In this document: positions 1-4,887 of the stretch, in pieces
Position numbering within the stretch: position 1 is the stretch's first letter
Layout of the letters: every line of letters begins with the position of its first letter
Source: Fimenecus sp045613585
GTDB lineage: Bacteria > Bacillota > Clostridia > Oscillospirales > Acutalibacteraceae
Reading direction: 5' to 3'
Assembly (NCBI GenBank): GCA_045613585.1
Contig: JAZLBG010000067.1
Location: 1-5,935 of the forward strand
Length of the DNA: 5,935 bases
Notes under the pieces: generated by a model
The model's input: only the letters and a program-made list of their open reading frames with translations
Told to the model about the DNA's origin: nothing
Databases searched by the model: none
Program-made: the position numbers and the translations under genes

Positions 1-45
1 TGCTTCTTTAATGCAACCCTCTGCCATTAATTTTAATGCGTCCAT
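1..45 (-). CDS. 5' end of an unidentified protein-coding gene (first 15 codons)
   Basis: An ATG at 45-43 follows a strong Shine-Dalgarno (GGAGG at 56-52, 6-nt spacer) and opens a frame that is still open at the window edge, reading MDALKLMAEGCIKEA. This is too short to identify. It sits where rng or rplU commonly lies after TIGR03960-TIGR03936 in clostridia, but the residues do not look like the start of ribosomal protein L21 (MYAIIETGGKQ-like) or of any family I recognise. It has its own sigma-A-like promoter and a leader of about 100 nt able to fold over its Shine-Dalgarno and start codon, so it is probably a separately controlled transcription unit. The start is well supported by the binding site; the product is unknown. 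Confidence 0.7.
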   Translation of the reverse strand, partial: MDALKLMAEGCIKEA

Positions 46-143
46 AACTAACCTCCGATAAAATTTTTTCAAGTGTTCGTACCGAATGTCAGCAGAGGAC
101 CACCCGAGATAATAGTTATTTTTTTGCAGTTTCCCACAAATGC
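44..143 (-). promoter_or_regulatory. Structured 5' leader, candidate cis-regulatory RNA sequestering SD and start codon
   Basis: This is the predicted untranslated leader of the partial gene at 45-1. In the RNA, AUAACUA (119-113) pairs perfectly with UAGUUAU (50-44). After a 2-nt bulge (112-111), AUCUC (110-106) pairs with GAGGU (55-51, one G-U), which adds up to 12 bp and buries most of the GGAGG and the A and U of the start codon. A competing 6-bp pairing, CCUCUG (98-93) with CGGAGG (57-52), also masks the Shine-Dalgarno. Inside the loop, UUCG-GUA-CGAA (86-76) can form a small hairpin. At the expected 5' end, GCAUUU (143-138) can pair with AAA-C-UGC (132-126, C bulged). Pairings were found by eye; no covariation or energy was computed. 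It could be a riboswitch, a ribosomal-protein autoregulatory leader, or chance in AT-rich DNA. I cannot assign it to a known class. Confidence 0.5.
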
Positions 144-149
144 CTATGT

Positions 150-178
150 ATAATACCACAAGTCAAGTAAAAATGCAA
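150..178 (-). promoter_or_regulatory. Sigma-A-type promoter of the gene at 45-1
   Basis: On the minus strand, TTGCAT (178-173) is followed after exactly 17 nt by TATTAT (155-150), with a TG one base upstream (158-157), an extended -10. Transcription should begin near G144/G143, giving a leader of about 98 nt. The promoter lies in the gap downstream of the DUF2344 gene. No GC-rich terminator separates the two, so readthrough from upstream is also possible. Confidence 0.7.
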
Positions 179-196
179 GAGTTTTTTTAAAAAAGT

Positions 197-880
197 TTAT
201 CTGAACTCTTTCATATCATCTGTATACGATTGAACTTTAATTATATCAACATCTTGCTCGTCGGTTTCGGTATCTTTAACCAATGCACCGATTAAAAGCA
301 TTGGGTTAATATTTGTGCTTGTGCCTGATGATAAAACAGTATTGAGAACAAATTTGCCATCATCATTCTTTAATTCAAAGGATTTGATATGCTCTTTGAT
401 ATTAACTTCTTTTTCAACCTTTTTTCTACCCTGCTTACCCTTCTTCATAACCATAATTTCATCAGATGAAAGGATTTTTTCTGCTTGGTCTAAAAGAATC
501 TTATCCGGGTTATTGAAGATTATTTTATACTCTGCCCAGTGAATGTCATTTGGCGACATTGCTGGAACATAAATTTCTTTTACTGTAACATCAACTGGTA
601 AAGCGTCATTTAATCTTTTTGCAAGGTCATCTAAATCAAGTTCTTCCATAAGACGAAAATCAACAGTTTCACAAAGACTTTCAAAACCCAATGAAAGTGG
701 CATTGCAAATGTTAGAAATGCATGAGGGTTAAAGCCTTCTGTAAACCAGATTGGCACACAAGCTCTTTTCATTGAACGAGTAATCAAGCGAACTGTATCA
801 AGATGTGAAATGAATTTTGCCATACCTGTTTTTTCGAAAGACATTCGAACATCCATAGCCCATTTTTTAACTTCTGGCAT
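197..880 (-). CDS. TIGR03936/DUF2344 family radical-SAM-associated protein
   Basis: About 227 residues, the usual size of the small partner of TIGR03960 radical-SAM proteins. The biochemical role of the pair is not established. Numbered from the upstream GTG, the family signatures are near the N-terminus: FEKTG then FISHLD (residues about 16-29), and GFNPHAFLTFAMPLSLGFES (50-69). A lysine/arginine-rich stretch (147-160) leads into a C-terminal part with a TVLSSGTSTNINP segment. No signal peptide or membrane helix is seen, so it is presumably cytosolic. Two adjacent starts exist, GTG at 883 and ATG at 880. GGAGG at 893-889 lies 5 nt from the GTG and 8 nt from the ATG, so I prefer the ATG. The start lies inside the end of the radical-SAM gene (14-nt overlap, 17 from the GTG), indicating translational coupling. 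In some other bacteria the two proteins are fused, which supports a shared function. Family assignment is firm; function is unknown. Confidence 0.9.
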   Translation of the reverse strand: MPEVKKWAMDVRMSFEKTGMAKFISHLDTVRLITRSMKRACVPIWFTEGFNPHAFLTFAMPLSLGFESLCETVDFRLMEELDLDDLAKRLNDALPVDVTVKEIYVPAMSPNDIHWAEYKIIFNNPDKILLDQAEKILSSDEIMVMKKGKQGRKKVEKEVNIKEHIKSFELKNDDGKFVLNTVLSSGTSTNINPMLLIGALVKDTETDEQDVDIIKVQSYTDDMKEFR

Positions 881-2711
881 CACAGTGACCTCCGTTCAAT
901 TTATTAGCACCACAAGCTGAACACTTAATTCTGCACTGTGGAGTTGTTACGCTCTCGTGAGCCTTTTTATTTTCTTCAACAAGAAATTCTTTACGGATGC
1001 CGTAATCCATAATCTCCCAAGGTAAAATTTCATTATATTCACGCTTACGGCTTGTATAGAATGCTGGTGTAAGATTGCATTCTTCAAAGGCTTCTTCCCA
1101 TTTTGAATAATCAAAAAATTCATCCCAAGCATCAAACTTACAGCCCTTTTGCCATGCCTTGTAAATTACTTCACCAAGTCGACGGTCACCACGGGCTAAC
1201 ACACCTTCAAGCACAGAAGTTTTAGACTCATGATAACTTACGGAAATCTTACGGCTCTTAACACTTGAAAGCAAATGCTTTTGTTTTTCAATAAGCAACT
1301 CACCTGTATCCTGTGGCTCCCACTGGAATGGTGTAAATGGTTTTGGAACAAAAGATGCAACACTGATATTAACCTGCACACCCTTACCCTTTTCTTTATT
1401 AGGATTGCGATAGAATGTATCAACAACCTTTTGAGCAAGGTCAGCAATACCTGCAATATCTTCCATAGTTTCTGTTGGAAGCCCCATCATAAAGTAAAGT
1501 TTAACGCTTGTCCAACCACCATCAAATGCTTTAAGAGCTGTGCGGAGCACTTCTTCTTCAGTAACATTTTTATTAATGGCATCACGAAGTCTTTGGGTAC
1601 CTGCTTCAGGAGCAAATGTAAGACCGCTACGACGAACTTTTTTAAGTTCTTCCATAAGTTCATCAGAAAAATTGTCAACTCGCAAAGATGGTAATGAAAC
1701 ATTGATATTTTCTTTTAACGCCCAATCAAAAAGCATTGGGATAAGCTGTTCAATTTTAGTATAGTCACTAGTGGAAAGTGAACAGAGTGAAATCTCATCA
1801 TACCCAGTTGCATCACTAATTCTGCGACATTGTTCATTAATAACTTCAGGTGATTTTTCACGGATTGGTCTACTTATAAAGCACGCCTGACAGAAACGGC
1901 AGCCACGAGTACAACCACGGAATACTTCACCCACAGTTCTATCTTGAACAACATCAATGAAAGGTACAATAAAATCTTTTGGATAGTGTGCAGTATCAAG
2001 GTCTGCTATAATTCTTTTTTGAACTTTTTCAGGTGCAGTTTCAAGATTTTCAACAGATTTAATAGTACCATCTTCATTATAGTCTACATTATAAAATTCT
2101 GGCACATAAACACCTTGAATTTGTGCTGCTTCTCGTAAAAATTCAAGTTTTGTTGAGCCTTTTTCTTTATGTTTAATAAGCAAATCAACAATATCATTTG
2201 TAACTTCTTCACCTTCACCAGGCAAGAAAATATCAACGAAATCTACCATTGGTTCAGGGTTACAAACACAAGGACCACCTGCAATAACGATTGGAGTAAG
2301 TGCGGTTCTATCCTTTTTTAGTACAGGCACTCCGCCTAAATCAAGCATATTAAGTACATTTGTATAGCTTAATTCATATTGTAATGAAAATCCGATTAAA
2401 TCAAACTGGTCAAGACTATCTCCACTTTCAAGGGCATAAAGCTTAACATCGTTTTCACGCATAAGTGCTTCCATATCATCCCAAGGTGCAAACACACGCT
2501 CGCACCAAGCATCATTACGCTCATTTACAACGCTATAAAGTATTTTCATACCAAGATGTGACATACCAATTTCGTAATTATCTGGGAAACAAAACGCATA
2601 ACGAAGTTTAACATTGTTTTTATCTTTTATAACGCTATTAAGCTCACCGCCCGTATAACGAGCAGGTTTTTGAACTTTTTTAAGCAATTTTTCAACTTCT
2701 TTTTTTACCAT
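867..2711 (-). CDS. TIGR03960 family B12-binding-type radical SAM protein
   Basis: A 614-residue uncharacterised radical-SAM enzyme, expected to bind a [4Fe-4S] cluster and cleave S-adenosylmethionine; its substrate is unknown. Residues about 36-190 resemble the cobalamin-binding-type N-terminal domain of such enzymes (PDNYEIGMSHLG at 43-54, IAGGPCVCNPEP at 143-154, LPGEGEE at 163-169). I see no DxHxxG cobalamin motif. The radical-SAM core follows, with the cluster motif CxxxCxxC at C267, C271 and C274 in GCTRGCRFCQAC. Later core elements are SLPSLRVD (339-346), TFAPEAGTQRLR (365-376) and VKLYFMMGLPTE (403-414). The C-terminus carries four more cysteines, C593, C597, C600 and C610, which could hold a second metal or cluster. 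The ATG at 2711 is preceded by GAGG with a 6-nt spacer. It is coupled to the downstream DUF2344 gene by a short overlap, and a likely sigma-A promoter lies just upstream. Conserved linkage with rng/rplU in relatives hints at an RNA or translation role, but that is inference. Confidence 0.93.
   Translation of the reverse strand: MVKKEVEKLLKKVQKPARYTGGELNSVIKDKNNVKLRYAFCFPDNYEIGMSHLGMKILYSVVNERNDAWCERVFAPWDDMEALMRENDVKLYALESGDSLDQFDLIGFSLQYELSYTNVLNMLDLGGVPVLKKDRTALTPIVIAGGPCVCNPEPMVDFVDIFLPGEGEEVTNDIVDLLIKHKEKGSTKLEFLREAAQIQGVYVPEFYNVDYNEDGTIKSVENLETAPEKVQKRIIADLDTAHYPKDFIVPFIDVVQDRTVGEVFRGCTRGCRFCQACFISRPIREKSPEVINEQCRRISDATGYDEISLCSLSTSDYTKIEQLIPMLFDWALKENINVSLPSLRVDNFSDELMEELKKVRRSGLTFAPEAGTQRLRDAINKNVTEEEVLRTALKAFDGGWTSVKLYFMMGLPTETMEDIAGIADLAQKVVDTFYRNPNKEKGKGVQVNISVASFVPKPFTPFQWEPQDTGELLIEKQKHLLSSVKSRKISVSYHESKTSVLEGVLARGDRRLGEVIYKAWQKGCKFDAWDEFFDYSKWEEAFEECNLTPAFYTSRKREYNEILPWEIMDYGIRKEFLVEENKKAHESVTTPQCRIKCSACGANKLNGGHCDARS
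889..893 (-). promoter_or_regulatory. Shine-Dalgarno inside the radical-SAM gene, for the DUF2344 gene
   Basis: GGAGG at 893-889 lies within the last codons of the upstream radical-SAM gene. It serves tandem GTG (883) and ATG (880) starts at spacings of 5 and 8 nt. It decides the start of the downstream gene and shows that the overlap is a true translational junction. Confidence 0.75.
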
Positions 2712-2740
2712 AGTGAACCTCGCAAAAGTTTTATCAATAT

Positions 2741-2769
2741 ATTTTACTATAAATTTTATGTTTTTTCAA
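2741..2769 (-). promoter_or_regulatory. Probable sigma-A promoter for the radical-SAM/DUF2344 pair
   Basis: On the minus strand, TTGAAA (2769-2764) and TAAAAT (2746-2741) are separated by exactly 17 nt. The expected start is near 2734, about 23 nt before the ATG at 2711, and includes the GAGG. The -35 overlaps the stop codon of the M50 gene. The 54-nt gap is very AT-rich, so chance matches are easier here; the spacing and position are still good. It would separate housekeeping expression of the radical-SAM pair from the sporulation-type genes upstream. Confidence 0.5.
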
Positions 2770-3371
2770 TATTCATTACATGAGAACATTGATAAAGTCA
2801 AAAAAATTGCAATAATTATGAGAGAAATATTGTATTTACTTGATACAAAAGCATAAATCCCCCACACATAAATAAGTATTATAAAAACCGCTGATGTGAT
2901 TTTAAGAATTTTGGAACAAATAACGTTATCGTATTTTTGTGATAATGCATAATATAGTGCCATTCCACCATCAAGCTTAGTAATTGGCAAAAGATTAAAA
3001 ATCATAAGTATTAGATTTATGCAACCAAAAGTGAGAATGTTCTCATTTTCACAAATACAAAGGGTTATTACAGATAATAAAAAGCAAATCAAGTTTATAA
3101 AAGGCCCACCAAGGGCTATAAGAACTTCATTTTTTGTACTAATTTTCAAGTTTGGTTGACGAATTATATTCATACCTGTTATTTCGAATCTTACTGTTTG
3201 TGGTTTGTTGCCTACACTTGTCATAACTAAAAGATGTCCCATTTCGTGTAGTAGTGATGCAAACACTGTGACTAATACATTTGAAGGCGCATTCAATGAA
3301 ATTATAAACGTTATAAGTGATATAAACCAGAATGTTATTTCAACTTTAATGCCGAAAATATTAAAAACCAT
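2766..3371 (-). CDS. spoIVFB: M50-family intramembrane metalloprotease, SpoIVFB-like
   Basis: A 201-residue polytopic membrane protein of the site-2 protease family. The zinc-binding motif HEMGH is at H42-E43-xx-H46, inside the hydrophobic stretch at about 31-52. The third-ligand motif NLLPITKLDGG is at 126-136, with D134 as the expected ligand and N126 conserved. Hydrophobic segments lie at about 12-28, 31-52, 83-106, 112-130, 158-176 and 181-197. In B. subtilis SpoIVFB, in the mother-cell membrane around the forespore, cleaves pro-sigma-K and is held by SpoIVFA and BofA. Here the gene follows an M23 gene in the SpoIVFA position, with an 11-nt overlap and no visible Shine-Dalgarno of its own, so it probably depends on translational coupling. 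A sigma-E promoter stands before the pair. It is much shorter than B. subtilis SpoIVFB (288 aa) because the C-terminal CBS domain is absent. Family assignment is very secure; the SpoIVFB role is inferred from context, and another M50 role is possible. Confidence 0.9.
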   Translation of the reverse strand: MVFNIFGIKVEITFWFISLITFIISLNAPSNVLVTVFASLLHEMGHLLVMTSVGNKPQTVRFEITGMNIIRQPNLKISTKNEVLIALGGPFINLICFLLSVITLCICENENILTFGCINLILMIFNLLPITKLDGGMALYYALSQKYDNVICSKILKITSAVFIILIYVWGIYAFVSSKYNISLIIIAIFLTLSMFSCNEY

Positions 3372-4086
3372 AATTCAACACATATAATGGATTTATATAT
3401 TTACCATTCAACAACACTTCAAAATGCAAATGATTGCCTGTTGCGTATCCTGTTTCACCAACAAGAGCTATTACCTCACCTGTTTTTACTTTTTCGCCCT
3501 CTTTAGCAAGCAGTTTATGACAATGATTATATGTAGTTTTCAGATTATCACTGTGTTTGATTACTATATAATTTCCGTTGATTTCATTATAGTCCGATTT
3601 AATTACCAAGCCATTATACGCTGCATAAATTTTTGTATTCTGCGGTGCGGCTATATCAAGACCTTTATGTAGTGAATATTGATTTGTAATAGGGCTTACA
3701 CGGTAACCGAATTTTGATGTTATTTTTCCTTCTTTTATTGGATTAATAAAATTTACAGTTAAAAAAACAGGAGAAAAGTCTGCCTTCTCTCCTGTTGTGG
3801 ATTCAGTTTCACCCATCGCTTCTTCTATACTTGGAGAAAATGTTTCTTGTACAACATTTTTGAAACTGTTAAAAATTTCTGACACAGCAATATCAGTTTT
3901 ACAAATTTCACTATAAAAAATTCTAATATTTTGAGAAAGATTATTTTCATTTCTACAAACAAGAAACACTATTCCAGTAATAAGTAATGACAAAACTAGT
4001 TGTGTTAGTATAATTTTTGTCATAAATCCGTTTTGTTGTTGAGAATTTCTCCGTTCTCGTCTTTCGTTATAAAAATTATTGTCCAT
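3361..4086 (-). CDS. spoIVFA: Membrane-anchored M23/LytM-domain protein, SpoIVFA-like
   Basis: A 241-residue protein with a charged N-terminus (RRERR at 9-13), one membrane helix at about 24-44, and a variable stalk (45-115). An extracytoplasmic M23/LytM domain covers about 116-237. The full metal and catalytic set is present: H140 and D144 in HKGLD, H188 in the YNHCH segment, and H219 and H221 in HLHFE. H140, D144 and H221 should bind zinc; H188 and H219 are the expected catalytic histidines. Its place directly before an M50 protease (11-nt overlap), and that pair before TIGR03960-TIGR03936, matches spoIVFA-spoIVFB. SpoIVFA holds and inhibits SpoIVFB between the two forespore membranes. B. 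subtilis SpoIVFA has a degenerate LytM domain, whereas this one looks intact and could be a working peptidoglycan endopeptidase. The ATG at 4086 has a weak GGTGA binding site (4095-4091) and lies in the arm of a hairpin. An in-frame ATG at 4023 (M22) is a possible alternative start. Confidence 0.85.
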   Translation of the reverse strand: MDNNFYNERRERRNSQQQNGFMTKIILTQLVLSLLITGIVFLVCRNENNLSQNIRIFYSEICKTDIAVSEIFNSFKNVVQETFSPSIEEAMGETESTTGEKADFSPVFLTVNFINPIKEGKITSKFGYRVSPITNQYSLHKGLDIAAPQNTKIYAAYNGLVIKSDYNEINGNYIVIKHSDNLKTTYNHCHKLLAKEGEKVKTGEVIALVGETGYATGNHLHFEVLLNGKYINPLYVLNYGF

Positions 4087-4126
4087 AATATCACCAATTA
4101 ATTGTATGATGAAACTATGGACAATA
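4077..4126 (-). repeat. Inverted repeat forming a hairpin over the M23 start codon
   Basis: TATTGTCCATA (4126-4116) and TATGGACAATA (4087-4077) on the minus strand are perfect 11-nt reverse complements. One G-U (4115/4088) and one U-A (4114/4089) extend the stem to 13 bp around a 24-nt loop. The downstream arm contains the ATG at 4086-4084; the weak Shine-Dalgarno is in the loop. The upstream arm lies between the -35 and -10 of the sigma-E promoter, so only transcripts entering from ilvD/NERD contain both arms. A run of five U (4075-4071) follows the stem after one A, so the hairpin could also act as a weak terminator of readthrough. Low GC (3 of 11 pairs) limits its stability. Confidence 0.65.
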
Positions 4127-4130
4127 TGTA
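4101..4130 (-). promoter_or_regulatory. Near-consensus sigma-E (sporulation mother-cell) promoter
   Basis: On the minus strand, TACATATT (4130-4123) is followed after 14 nt by CATACAAT (4108-4101). This matches the sigma-E pattern known from B. subtilis (a -35 ending in ATATT, a spacer of about 14 nt, and a -10 of CATACAnT). The spoIVF operon of B. subtilis is itself under sigma-E, so the site fits the M23-M50 pair it precedes. Transcription should start near 4095-4093, only about 7-9 nt before the ATG at 4086, with the GGTGA binding site at the very 5' end of the RNA. Confidence 0.75.
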
Positions 4131-4134
4131 TTTA

Positions 4135-4884
4135 TTATTTTTTGAAAAATCTTATAATCTCTGCACGCTCTGAGTTATCAACAATATGTTTACCTTTTGA
4201 ATTTACAATAAAATCAATTAAAACATTTTCATCGTTAATTATTGCAACATTTATCTGGTTATCATCTGTGATTTTAAGTTTGGAGCGACTGTCAACGAAA
4301 TAAAGAATTGGAAAAACATCAGCTGAAATACCGAAATCTATAAACATTTCTGCCATTCTTCTGCCTTGACGATGTACTTGCTTTGCAGGATTTTTAACCT
4401 CTTTTTCATAGGTTTTATTTTTACCATGTTTGATTTGTTTCCAGTTCTGTGCAGATGTGTTGCCTATAATGATACCACGATAATTCTTGGTTTCAACTAC
4501 AAACACACCATTTGTACCAATAACGACAAAATCAAGTTCGTTTACTGAACCACGATTATAAATCACAGGATTTGTAATTACCGTAAAATCCTTTGGCAAC
4601 TGCTTAAGAATTTCATAAGTTTGCTTTTCACCCTTAACACCTGCATTGAGAATATCATAATTGTGTTTAACAACCATATACAACGCGAATAACACTACAG
4701 ATAATCCTAAAAACATACATGGAAATGCCAAGTGCAAATCCAATTTATTAAAAATAATCGCAAATAGCATAACAGCCCCAACTACGAAAAAAGTTAAGGT
4801 AAAAAACAAGGCAAATGCCATATGCCAAAACGCCTTATTTTTATTGGTTTCAAGTTCAGATTTAATACGAACTGTTTTAGCCAT
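4135..4884 (-). CDS. Membrane-anchored NERD-domain (nuclease-related) protein
   Basis: A 249-residue protein. Two hydrophobic segments (about 19-45 and 50-72) probably form a hairpin that leaves the rest in the cytoplasm. A NERD domain follows (about 81-200), related to PD-(D/E)xK nucleases. Visible core residues are E86 (GVKGEK), E116 and D118 in NELDFVV, and E131-x-K133 in GVFVVETKNYRG, followed by W148 and NPAKQ (165-169). The nuclease-like core is therefore intact, although activity and substrate are unproven for most NERD proteins. The C-terminal part (about 190-249) has no motif I recognise. It starts 3 nt after the ilvD stop with a usable AAGGTG about 9 nt before the ATG, so it is cotranscribed with ilvD and possibly coupled. 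It stops 48 nt before the M23 gene. Any functional link to branched-chain amino acids or sporulation is not shown. Confidence 0.88.
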   Translation of the reverse strand: MAKTVRIKSELETNKNKAFWHMAFALFFTLTFFVVGAVMLFAIIFNKLDLHLAFPCMFLGLSVVLFALYMVVKHNYDILNAGVKGEKQTYEILKQLPKDFTVITNPVIYNRGSVNELDFVVIGTNGVFVVETKNYRGIIIGNTSAQNWKQIKHGKNKTYEKEVKNPAKQVHRQGRRMAEMFIDFGISADVFPILYFVDSRSKLKITDDNQINVAIINDENVLIDFIVNSKGKHIVDNSERAEIIRFFKK

Positions 4885-4887
4885 TTA

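Noticed and set aside
1..45. Calling the partial gene rplU or rng from gene order
   Set aside because: The 15 visible residues do not resemble the start of either protein, and gene order alone is not enough.
150..168. TTGACT as the -35 of the promoter before the last gene
   Set aside because: TTGACT (168-163 area) is only 5-8 nt from TATTAT or TATACA; TTGCAT at 178-173 gives the correct 17-nt spacer.
181..196. Possible intrinsic terminator after the DUF2344 gene
   Set aside because: The T6-A7 stretch could only form an A-U stem with no loop or GC pairs, so no terminator is supported.
1275..1694. Plus-strand open frame of 139 codons antisense to the radical-SAM gene
   Set aside because: It lies wholly within a conserved gene on the other strand, its product is a Cys/Phe/Lys-rich low-quality sequence without any motif, and no good binding site precedes it.
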